A stretch of DNA of 64,000 nucleotides from Hydrogenophaga sp. (lineage in GTDB: Bacteria > Pseudomonadota > Gammaproteobacteria > Burkholderiales > Burkholderiaceae_C). Each line of letters opens with the position of its first letter. Positions within the stretch are counted from its first letter, which is position 1. Both the position numbers and the translations under genes were made by a program. Below, one piece after another: positions 23,892 through 31,672 of this stretch. The stretch spans positions 1 through 64,000 of the forward strand of contig JAJNQE010000012.1 of the NCBI GenBank assembly GCA_021154985.1. Reading direction: 5' to 3'. The notes under the pieces are model-generated. The model ran no database searches and was not told the origin of the DNA. It saw only the letters and a list, made by a program, of their open reading frames with translations.

Positions 23892-24401
23892 TCAAGTTTT
23901 TGAGTGGCTTGCCGTGCTCGTACTTTTTGCCAACAGGTGCGACAACGGAAGTGCACTGGCCGACTTCACTTCGCCCAGGGAAAAACTGGTGTGCAGGTCT
24001 TTCACGTTGGGCAGGTTGATCAGCACTTCTCGGGCGAACTGGCTGAAATGGTTCAGGTCGCGGCTGACCACCTGCAGTTCGAAGGTGCCGGAGCCGCTGA
24101 TGTAGTGGCAGGAAACCACCTCGGGCAGGTTGCGGATCGCGTTCTCCAGGCTTCGGGTGACGTCGCCGCTGTTGCGGTCGGCGTCCAGGCGCACGAAGGC
24201 CAGCACGCCCAGGCCGATCTTGTCGCGGTCGATCTCGGCGCGGTAGCCGCGGATGTAGCCGGCTTCTTCGAGGGCGCGCACGCGACGCCAGCAGGGGGCG
24301 GCCGAGAGGCCCACGCGCTGGGCCAGCTCGGCATTGGTGAGGCGGCCGTCGTTTTGCAGTTCTTGCAGGATGGTGATGTCGAACTTGTCGAGTGTTTCCA
24401 C
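23892..24401 (-). CDS. Lrp/AsnC family transcriptional regulator
   Basis: 169 residues from the GTG at 24401, chosen because GGAGG stands five bases upstream and the protein then begins VETLDKFDITILQEL, as Lrp proteins do. In-frame ATGs at 24452 and 24437 lack a ribosome site. The N-terminal HTH (LTNAELAQRVGLSAAPCWRR) is followed by the AsnC ligand domain (IGLGVLAFVRLDA, VVSCHYISGSGTFELQVV). It is divergent from the indolepyruvate oxidoreductase gene, 182 bases away. Lrp-type regulators beside this enzyme usually control aromatic or branched amino-acid catabolism. Confidence 0.93.
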   Translation of the reverse strand: METLDKFDITILQELQNDGRLTNAELAQRVGLSAAPCWRRVRALEEAGYIRGYRAEIDRDKIGLGVLAFVRLDADRNSGDVTRSLENAIRNLPEVVSCHYISGSGTFELQVVSRDLNHFSQFAREVLINLPNVKDLHTSFSLGEVKSASALPLSHLLAKSTSTASHSKT

Positions 24402-24583
24402 AGGAGCCTCCGAAGAGAAAGAATGTTGCTCGATCATCGAGAAATCGGGCATGAAACGCAAACACCTGTCGCGCAGCGGGGCATACACTGTGCGCCACAC
24501 TGGAGTCGTGTGCCCACGAGGCGAGCGGCTTCGGTCTTTGAGACGCCCACGACGCGACCCTGCCCATCACGGAGACAACAACG

Positions 24584-27500
24584 ATGAACGCCCCCCTGCC
24601 CGACCACATTCGCCGCGCGCTGGAAACCGTGACGCTGGACGACAAATACGCGCTCGATCAGGGTCGGGCGTTCATGAGTGGCGTGCAGGCGCTGGTCAAG
24701 CTGCCCATGCTGCAGCGCCAGCGCGACGCCCTGGTGGGCAAGAACACGGCAGGTTTCATCAGCGGGTACCGCGGTTCGCCACTGGGCGGCTACGACCAGG
24801 CCTTGCAGAAAGCAGCACCCCACCTCAAGGCGCAGAACATCGTGTTCCAGCCGGGCGTGAACGAGGAACTGGCCGCCACCGCGCTGTGGGGCACGCAGCA
24901 GCTGGGCTTTGCGCCGCCCGGCACCAACAAGTTCGACGGCGTGTTCGGTATCTGGTACGGCAAGGGCCCGGGGGTGGACCGCTGCTCCGACGTGTTCAAA
25001 CACGCCAACATGGCCGGCACCACGCCTTGGGGCGGTGTGATCGCGGTGGCCGGCGACGACCACGTCGCCAAGAGCTCGACCGCCGCGCACCAGAGCGACC
25101 ACATCTTCAAGGCCTGCGGCCTGCCGGTGTTCTTTCCCACGTCGGTGCAGGACATCCTGGACCTCGGTCTGCACGCCATCGCCATGAGCCGTTTCAGCGG
25201 TGTGTGGGCCGGCATGAAAACGATCCAGGAGATCGTGGAATCGAGCGCCACCGCCGTGATCGATCCGGACCGCGTGAACATCGTGGTGCCCGACTTCGTC
25301 ATGCCCCCGGGCGGCGTGCACATCCGTTGGCCCGACCACGCGCTCGACCAGGAGGCGCGCCTGTTCGACTACAAGTGGTATGCCGCACTCGCCTACATCC
25401 GCGCCAACCAGCTCAACCACAACGTGATCGCCGGAGCGAACGACCGCTTCGGCCTGATCGCCAGCGGCAAGGCCTACAACGACACGCGCCAGGCCCTGCT
25501 GGATCTGGGGCTGGACGACGACACCTGCCGCCGCATCGGCCTGCGCCTGCACAAGGTGGCCGTGGTGTGGCCGCTGGAGGCGCAGACCACCCGCGAATTC
25601 GCCACCGGCCTGCGCGAGATCCTGGTGGTGGAAGAGAAGCGCCAGGTCATCGAGTACCAGTTGAAGGAAGAGCTCTACAACTGGCGCCCCGACGTGCGCC
25701 CGAACGTGCTGGGCAAGTTCGAAGAGGCGGAGGGTGATTTCAGCGGCGGCGAATGGAGCATGCCCAACCCGAGCGAGCGCACCCTGCTGCGCGCCAACGC
25801 CGACCTGTCGCCCGCGATCATCGCGCGCGCCATTGCCAAGCGCCTGAAGAAGATGGGTGGTGTGCCTGAAGATGTGATGGCGCGCATCGACGCGCAGCTC
25901 GCCATCCTGACCGCGCAGGAGCAGTCGATGCAGACCCTGCTCACGCAAGGCGTGGCGGGTGCCGAGCGCCAGCCCTGGTTCTGCTCGGGCTGTCCGCACA
26001 ACACCTCTACCCGCGTGCCCGAAGGTTCGCGCGCCATGGCCGGCATCGGCTGCCACTTCATGAGCATCTGGATGGACCGCGCCACCGTGGGCTTCACCCA
26101 GATGGGTGGCGAAGGCGTGCCGTGGGTCGGCCAGCAGCCGTTCAGCAAAGACCAGCACATGTTCGCCAACCTGGGCGACGGCACCTATTTCCACAGCGGC
26201 CTGCTGGCGGTGCGCCAGAGCATCGCCGCCGGGGTGAACATCACCTACAAGATCCTCTACAACGACGCGGTGGCCATGACCGGCGGGCAGCAGGTGGGCG
26301 AGCGCCCCGAGGGCCACAGCGTGGTGCAGATCGCGCAGAGCATGCGCGCCGAGGGCGCGGTCAAGATCACCATCGTGACCGACGAGCCCGAGAAGTACGA
26401 CGGCGTGAAGGGCCTGCCCGAGGGCATTGCCATCCAGCACCGGGATCTGCTCGACGCGGTGCAGCGGGAGTTCCGCGAGATCCAGGGCACCACGGTCATC
26501 ATTTACGACCAGACTTGCGCCACCGAAAAGCGCCGCCGTCGCAAGCGCGGCACGCTGGTGGACCCGGCCAAGCGCGTGGTGATCAACGAGCTGGTGTGCG
26601 AAGGCTGTGGCGACTGCGGCGTGCAGTCCAACTGCCTGTCGGTGGAGCCGCTGGACACCGAGTTCGGCCGCAAGCGCACCATCAACCAGAGCACCTGCAA
26701 CAAGGACTACTCGTGCACCAAGGGCTTTTGCCCGAGCTTCATCACGGTTGAAGGCGGCCAGCTGCGCAAGAAGGACAAAAAGGGAGCCGGGGCCGAGTGG
26801 ACCGGTGGTGCCTTGCCCGAGCCGGCATTGCCGATGCTGGGCGCGGAAGCCTGGGGCGTGATCGTGGCCGGTGTCGGTGGCACGGGCGTCATCACCATCG
26901 GCCAGTTGCTCGGCGTGGCCGCGCACCTCGAAGGCAAGGGCATCGTCACGCAGGACGCGGCGGGCCTGGCGCAAAAGGGCGGCGCCACCTGGAGCCATGT
27001 GCTCATCGGAGCCCGGCAGGACGACATCCGCACCACGCGCGTCTCGGCCGCATCGGCCGACCTGATCATTGGCTGCGACCCGATCGTGAGCGCCAACAAG
27101 GAAACCTGGGCCCGTCTGCGGGCCGGCCGCACCCACGTGGCCCTGAACGTGAGCGCTACGCCCACCGCGGCCTTCGTGAAAAACCCCGACTGGCAGAACC
27201 CGGCTCAAGCCTGTGTGGACGCGCTGGTGCACAGCCTGGGCAGCGACTCGGTGGGCACGTTCGACGCCGAGACGGCTGCCACGCACCTCATGGGCGACAG
27301 CCTGTACACCAACCCCATGATGCTGGGCTACGCCTGGCAAAAGGGCTGGCTGCCGCTGGAGCTGGTCTCGCTGATGCGCGCGATCGAGCTCAACGCGGTG
27401 CAGGTGGAGAAAAACAAGGCGGCCTTTGAATGGGGCCGCCGCGCCGCGCACAGCCCGCAGGCCGTGGCCGCGCTCTGGCAGAAAACCGGCGAGCAGGTGA

Positions 27501-28177
27501 TCCAGTTCAAAAAGCGGGACTCGCTCGACGAACTGATCGCGCGCCGGGTCGAGTTCCTCACCGGCTACCAGAACGCGGCGTATGCCGCGAGTTACCAGCA
27601 GTTTGTGACCCGCGTGCGCGCGGCCGAAGCGCCGCTGGGCAAGACCACGCTGAGCGAGGCCGTGGTGCGCAACCTCTTCAAGCTCATGGCCTACAAGGAC
27701 GAGTACGAGGTGGCCCGCCTGCACAGCGACCCGGCCTTCCACGCCCGCCTGGCCAGCCAGTTCGAAGGTGACTTCAAGCTCAAGGTGCACCTCGCGCCCC
27801 CCCTCATTGCCCAGAAAAACGAGCGTGGGGAGCTGGTCAAACAGCCGTTCGGTCCTGCCATGTTCACCGTCTTCAAGTGGCTGGCCCGCTTCAAGGGTCT
27901 GCGCGGCACGGCGCTGGACGTCTTTGGTCGCACCGAAGAGCGCCGCACCGAGCGCGCGCTGATCGGCGAATACCGCGCCGACATCGAGGCCTTGTTGCCC
28001 CAGCTGGCCGCCACCAACCTCGACCTGGCGGTGGAGATCGCCCGCATTCCGGAGCACATCAAGGGCTTCGGGCATGTGAAGGAGCGCAACCTGGCCGCCG
28101 CCCGTTCGCGCCGCGACGGCCTGCTGACCCAGTGGCGCCAGCCGGCCGGCCTGAGCACGCTGGCCAAAGCCGCCTGA
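24584..28177 (+). CDS. Indolepyruvate ferredoxin oxidoreductase family protein (fused IorA/IorB type)
   Basis: 1197 residues, the usual length of the fused proteobacterial enzyme. From the N-terminus: pyrimidine-binding domain (GKNTAGFISGYRGSPLGG), thiamine-diphosphate domain (GIGCHFMSIW, NLGDGTYFHSG, NITYKILYND), an iron-sulfur region with clustered cysteines (VCEGCGDCG, QSNC, CNKDYSCTKGFC) and a C-terminal gamma-type domain (GVGGTGVITIGQLLG, AQKGGATWSHVLIG). It oxidatively decarboxylates aryl-2-oxo acids, such as indole- or phenylpyruvate, to acyl-CoA. GGAGA precedes the ATG. It is divergent from lrp, which is the likely regulator. Confidence 0.94.
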   Translation: MNAPLPDHIRRALETVTLDDKYALDQGRAFMSGVQALVKLPMLQRQRDALVGKNTAGFISGYRGSPLGGYDQALQKAAPHLKAQNIVFQPGVNEELAATALWGTQQLGFAPPGTNKFDGVFGIWYGKGPGVDRCSDVFKHANMAGTTPWGGVIAVAGDDHVAKSSTAAHQSDHIFKACGLPVFFPTSVQDILDLGLHAIAMSRFSGVWAGMKTIQEIVESSATAVIDPDRVNIVVPDFVMPPGGVHIRWPDHALDQEARLFDYKWYAALAYIRANQLNHNVIAGANDRFGLIASGKAYNDTRQALLDLGLDDDTCRRIGLRLHKVAVVWPLEAQTTREFATGLREILVVEEKRQVIEYQLKEELYNWRPDVRPNVLGKFEEAEGDFSGGEWSMPNPSERTLLRANADLSPAIIARAIAKRLKKMGGVPEDVMARIDAQLAILTAQEQSMQTLLTQGVAGAERQPWFCSGCPHNTSTRVPEGSRAMAGIGCHFMSIWMDRATVGFTQMGGEGVPWVGQQPFSKDQHMFANLGDGTYFHSGLLAVRQSIAAGVNITYKILYNDAVAMTGGQQVGERPEGHSVVQIAQSMRAEGAVKITIVTDEPEKYDGVKGLPEGIAIQHRDLLDAVQREFREIQGTTVIIYDQTCATEKRRRRKRGTLVDPAKRVVINELVCEGCGDCGVQSNCLSVEPLDTEFGRKRTINQSTCNKDYSCTKGFCPSFITVEGGQLRKKDKKGAGAEWTGGALPEPALPMLGAEAWGVIVAGVGGTGVITIGQLLGVAAHLEGKGIVTQDAAGLAQKGGATWSHVLIGARQDDIRTTRVSAASADLIIGCDPIVSANKETWARLRAGRTHVALNVSATPTAAFVKNPDWQNPAQACVDALVHSLGSDSVGTFDAETAATHLMGDSLYTNPMMLGYAWQKGWLPLELVSLMRAIELNAVQVEKNKAAFEWGRRAAHSPQAVAALWQKTGEQVIQFKKRDSLDELIARRVEFLTGYQNAAYAASYQQFVTRVRAAEAPLGKTTLSEAVVRNLFKLMAYKDEYEVARLHSDPAFHARLASQFEGDFKLKVHLAPPLIAQKNERGELVKQPFGPAMFTVFKWLARFKGLRGTALDVFGRTEERRTERALIGEYRADIEALLPQLAATNLDLAVEIARIPEHIKGFGHVKERNLAAARSRRDGLLTQWRQPAGLSTLAKAA

Positions 28178-28239
28178 GCCAGGGCCATCCGCCCATCGCT
28201 CCGGCACACCCCCCGGCATACAATCACCGGTTGTGTTCC

Positions 28240-28284
28240 AGCGCCCGGCACCGCTTGCAGCGGGGGCCGGGCGCTCGGCCTTTT
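28240..28284 (+). terminator. Hairpin with T run between the oxidoreductase gene and yajC
   Basis: A perfect 10-bp stem AGCGCCCGGC (28240-28249) / GCCGGGCGCT (28266-28275) is followed by CGGC and a T5 run at 28280-28284. It ends transcription of the oxidoreductase gene. A -10-like TACAAT (28219-28224) stands just upstream with no clear -35. If that promoter were used, the hairpin would be an attenuator in the yajC leader. Confidence 0.75.
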
Positions 28285-28313
28285 TCTGTTCCTGAACCTG
28301 TTGGAGACCGCCT

Positions 28314-28640
28314 GTGTTCATTTCCTCCGCTTACGCCCAAGCCGCCGCCGGTGGCGACACCCAATCCACCATCCTGGGCATGCTGCCGCTGGTGTTGATG
28401 TTCGTGGTGCTGTATTTCGTGATGATCCGCCCCCAGATGAAGCGCCAGAAAGAGCACAAGGCCATGGTGGAAGCCCTGGCCAAAGGCGACGAAGTGGTGA
28501 CCGCCGGTGGTTTCCTGGGCAAGGTGTCCAAGATCGGTGAAATCTACGTGGGCGTGGAACTTGCCGATGGCATGGAAGTCCAGATGCAGCGCACCGCCGT
28601 GGTTCAGGTGCTGCCCAAGGGCACGCTCAAGAGCGTTTGA
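28314..28640 (+). CDS. yajC: Preprotein translocase subunit YajC
   Basis: 108 residues from the GTG at 28314, with TTGGAG nine bases upstream. One hydrophobic segment (MLPLVLMFVVLYFVMIRPQ, about residues 22-42) with the family signature IRPQMKRQKEH is followed by the small cytoplasmic beta domain (VVTAGGFLGKV, IAE-type strand, VQVLPKGTLKS). It joins SecDF at the SecYEG translocon. It is first in the yajC-secD-secF cluster. A weak stem (28651-28667) separates it from secD. Confidence 0.96.
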   Translation: MFISSAYAQAAAGGDTQSTILGMLPLVLMFVVLYFVMIRPQMKRQKEHKAMVEALAKGDEVVTAGGFLGKVSKIGEIYVGVELADGMEVQMQRTAVVQVLPKGTLKSV

Positions 28641-28650
28641 CGGTGCGATG

Positions 28651-28667
28651 GGGCGGCTTGGCCGCCC
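28651..28667 (+). terminator. Short hairpin between yajC and secD
   Basis: Seven-bp stem GGGCGGC/GCCGCCC with a TTG loop, followed by TTCGCGTTTTC. It lies 11 bases after the yajC stop. The T run is interrupted, so it is at most a partial terminator or a processing site. Confidence 0.4.
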
Positions 28668-28736
28668 TTCGCGTTTTCGACCCGATCCAACACCGATCCC
28701 GCTGACACACTTGCGGCCTCCAGGGCCGGCATCACC

Positions 28737-30620
28737 ATGAACCGTTACCCGCTGTGGAAGTACGCGATCCTTGTGGTCGCCCTGCTGATCAGTGCGATCT
28801 ACGCGCTGCCCAACCTGTTCGGCGAATCGCCCGCCGTGCAGGTGTCGGCGGCGCGCTCCACGGTGCGCATCGACAGCGGCACGGTGACCCGGGTGGAGCA
28901 GGCACTGGCGGCGCAGGGCGTGCAGGCGACGCTGATCCAGCTCGATGCCAACTCGGTCAAGGCCCGCTTCGAAAACACGGACGACCAGCTCAAGGCGCGC
29001 GACGCGCTGGAAAAAGCGTTCAACCCCGACCCGGCCGATGCCGGCCACGTGGTGGCGCTCAACCTGCTGCCGCGCACGCCCGCCTGGCTGATCTCGCTCG
29101 GCGCCTCGCCCATGTATTTGGGCCTGGACCTGCGCGGGGGTGTGCATTTCATGCTGCAGGTCGACATGCCTGCGGCCCTGCAGCGCCGCGCCGATGTGCT
29201 CGCCGCTGATCTGCGCAGCGCCTTGCGCGAAAAAGGTGTGCGCCACGGCGGCATCAACCGCAGCGGGCAGACCATCGAGCTGCGAGCGCCCGATGCGCAG
29301 ACCGCGCAGGCGGTCAGTGGTGTGATCCAGGACCAGTTCCCCGATCTGGTGGTGGCCGAGACGCCCGACGGCAGTGGCCTGCGGCTGGTGGCCACCATCA
29401 GGCCCGAGGCGGCCCGCCTGGTGCAAGACCAGGCCTTGAAGCAGAACATCACCACCCTGCACAACCGCATCAACGAACTCGGTGTGGCCGAGCCCGTGAT
29501 CCAGCAGCAAGGTGCCGACCGCATCGTGGTGCAGTTGCCCGGTGTGCAGGACACCGCCAAGGCCAAGGACATCCTGGGCCGCACCGCCACGCTGGAAGTG
29601 CGCCTGGTTGACGAGTCTGTCGAGGGGCAGGCGGCCGAGCGCGGCACCGGACCGGTGCCCTTCGGTTCCGAGCGTTACCCGGAGACCAAAGGCCAATTCG
29701 TCGTCGTCAAACGCGACGTGCTGCTGACCGGTGAAAACCTCACCGACGCGCAGGCCGGCTTTGACAGCCAGACCCAGGAACCCACGGTGAACCTCACGCT
29801 GGACGCCAAGGGTGCGCGCATCTTCCGCGACGTGACCCGCGACAACGTGGGCAAGCGCATGGCGATCATCCTGTTCGAGAAGGGTCGCGGCGAGGTGGTC
29901 ACGGCCCCGGTGATTCGCGGCGAAATCGGTGGTGGCCGGGTGCAGATCTCCGGTGCCATGACCAGCGTCGAGGCCACCGACACCGCGCTGCTGCTGCGCG
30001 CCGGGTCGCTGGCCGCGCCCATGGAAATCGTCGAAGAACGCACCATCGGCCCCAGCCTGGGAGCTGAGAACATCGCCAAGGGCTTCAACAGCGTGATCTG
30101 GGGCTTCGCGGTCATCGTGGTGTTCATGTGCGTGTACTACGCGCTCTTCGGCATGTTCTCCAGCATCGCGCTGGCCTTCAACCTGCTGCTGCTGGTGTCG
30201 CTGCTGTCCATGCTGCAGGCCACACTCACCCTGCCCGGTATTGCCGCCATGGCGTTGGCGCTGGGCATGGCCATCGACTCCAACGTGCTGATCAACGAGC
30301 GCGTGCGCGAAGAGCTGCGCCGTGGCTCTTCACCGCAGGTGGCCATCAACACCGGCTACGACCACGCCTGGGGCACCATCCTGGACTCCAACGTCACCTC
30401 GCTCATCGCCGGTCTGGCGCTGCTGATCTTTGGTTCCGGCCCGGTGCGTGGCTTTGCGGTGGTGCACTGCCTGGGCATCGTCACGAGCATGTTCTCCTCG
30501 GTGTTCTTCTCGCGTGGCCTGGTCAACCTCTGGTACGGCCGGCAGAAGAAGCTCAAGACCGTCTCCATCGGCACCGTGTGGCGCCCCGAAAACCAGACCC
30601 CCGCCGCCAAGGCCGACTGA
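28737..30620 (+). CDS. secD: Protein translocase subunit SecD
   Basis: 627 residues. TM1 is at about residues 5-25. The conserved P1 segment is MYLGLDLRGGVHFMLQVD. The C-terminal five-TM domain starts near residue 450 (FNSVIWGFAVIVVFMCVYY) and contains the proton-path region ALGMAIDSNVLINERVREE. With SecF it uses the proton motive force to pull exported proteins across the inner membrane. It lies 15 bases before secF. Confidence 0.97.
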   Translation: MNRYPLWKYAILVVALLISAIYALPNLFGESPAVQVSAARSTVRIDSGTVTRVEQALAAQGVQATLIQLDANSVKARFENTDDQLKARDALEKAFNPDPADAGHVVALNLLPRTPAWLISLGASPMYLGLDLRGGVHFMLQVDMPAALQRRADVLAADLRSALREKGVRHGGINRSGQTIELRAPDAQTAQAVSGVIQDQFPDLVVAETPDGSGLRLVATIRPEAARLVQDQALKQNITTLHNRINELGVAEPVIQQQGADRIVVQLPGVQDTAKAKDILGRTATLEVRLVDESVEGQAAERGTGPVPFGSERYPETKGQFVVVKRDVLLTGENLTDAQAGFDSQTQEPTVNLTLDAKGARIFRDVTRDNVGKRMAIILFEKGRGEVVTAPVIRGEIGGGRVQISGAMTSVEATDTALLLRAGSLAAPMEIVEERTIGPSLGAENIAKGFNSVIWGFAVIVVFMCVYYALFGMFSSIALAFNLLLLVSLLSMLQATLTLPGIAAMALALGMAIDSNVLINERVREELRRGSSPQVAINTGYDHAWGTILDSNVTSLIAGLALLIFGSGPVRGFAVVHCLGIVTSMFSSVFFSRGLVNLWYGRQKKLKTVSIGTVWRPENQTPAAKAD

Positions 30621-30635
30621 ACGAGGCATCGCACC

Positions 30636-31589
30636 ATGGAACTCTTCCGCATCCGCAAGGACATCCCGTTCATGAAGCACGCGATCGTGCTGAACGCCGT
30701 CTCGTTCATCACCTTCGTGCTCGCCGTCTTTTTCCTGACCACCCGGGGTTTGAACCTCTCGGTGGAATTCACCGGGGGCACGGTGATGGAGGTGGCTTAC
30801 GAGCAGCCCGCCGATCTGGAATCGGTGCGCAAGGTGATTGAAGGTCTGGGTTATGCCGAAGTGCCGGTGCAGAACTTCGGCACCTCGCGTGACGTGCTGC
30901 TGCGCCTGCCGGTGCAGGCGGGCAAATCGTCGGGTGAGCAGAGCACGGCCGTGCTGGCCGCCCTCAAGGCGCAGAACCCCGCTGTGGAGCTGCGCCGCAC
31001 CGAGTTCGTCGGTCCGCAGGTCGGGCAGGAGCTGGTGGAAGACGGACTCAAGGCCTTGGGATTGGTGATCGTGGGCATCATGATCTACCTGGCCTTCCGG
31101 TTTGAATGGAAGTACGCGGTGTCGGCCATCGTCGCCAACCTGCACGACGTGATCATCATCCTGGGCTTCTTCGCCTTCTTCCAGTGGGAGTTTTCGCTGG
31201 CGGTGCTGGCGGCGGTGCTCGCAGTGCTCGGCTACTCGGTCAACGAATCGGTGGTGATCTTCGACCGCATCCGTGAGACCTTCCGCAAGCAGCGCAAGAT
31301 GAACACGCAGCAGATCATCGACCATGCGATCACGTCGACCATCAGCCGCACCATCATCACGCACGGCTCCACCCAGATCATGGTGTTGTCCATGCTGCTG
31401 TTTGGCGGACCGACGCTGTTCTACTTCGCCCTGGCGCTGACCATCGGCATCTGCTTCGGCATTTATTCGTCGGTGTTCGTCGGCGCGGCCATGGCCATGT
31501 GGCTGGGCATCAAGCGGGAAGACCTGATCAAGTCCGGCAGCAAGAACGAAAGTGATCCGGACGACCCGAACGCCGGCGCTGTGGTTTAA
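30636..31589 (+). CDS. secF: Protein translocase subunit SecF
   Basis: 317 residues. TM1 is at about residues 15-35, then the conserved LSVEFTGGTVMEV, a small periplasmic domain and the C-terminal TM bundle with SVNESVVIFDRIRE and TLTSISRT-like ITSTISRTIITHG. It partners SecD. The last residues are charged (KNESDPDDPNA). It is the end of the yajC-secDF cluster; 83 bases separate it from the next gene. Confidence 0.97.
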   Translation: MELFRIRKDIPFMKHAIVLNAVSFITFVLAVFFLTTRGLNLSVEFTGGTVMEVAYEQPADLESVRKVIEGLGYAEVPVQNFGTSRDVLLRLPVQAGKSSGEQSTAVLAALKAQNPAVELRRTEFVGPQVGQELVEDGLKALGLVIVGIMIYLAFRFEWKYAVSAIVANLHDVIIILGFFAFFQWEFSLAVLAAVLAVLGYSVNESVVIFDRIRETFRKQRKMNTQQIIDHAITSTISRTIITHGSTQIMVLSMLLFGGPTLFYFALALTIGICFGIYSSVFVGAAMAMWLGIKREDLIKSGSKNESDPDDPNAGAVV

Positions 31590-31672
31590 GCGCGAACACC
31601 CTGCGGGGCATACCCTTTGTGAGCGCCCCAACCCCGTGGCGCTGAAATCTTTCGTGTCATACTGAAAGCATT

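Noticed and set aside
24434..28321. A 1295-residue open frame antisense to the indolepyruvate oxidoreductase gene
   Set aside because: It is rich in His, Arg, Gly and Ala with no family motifs. It mirrors the G/C-biased third positions of the real gene.
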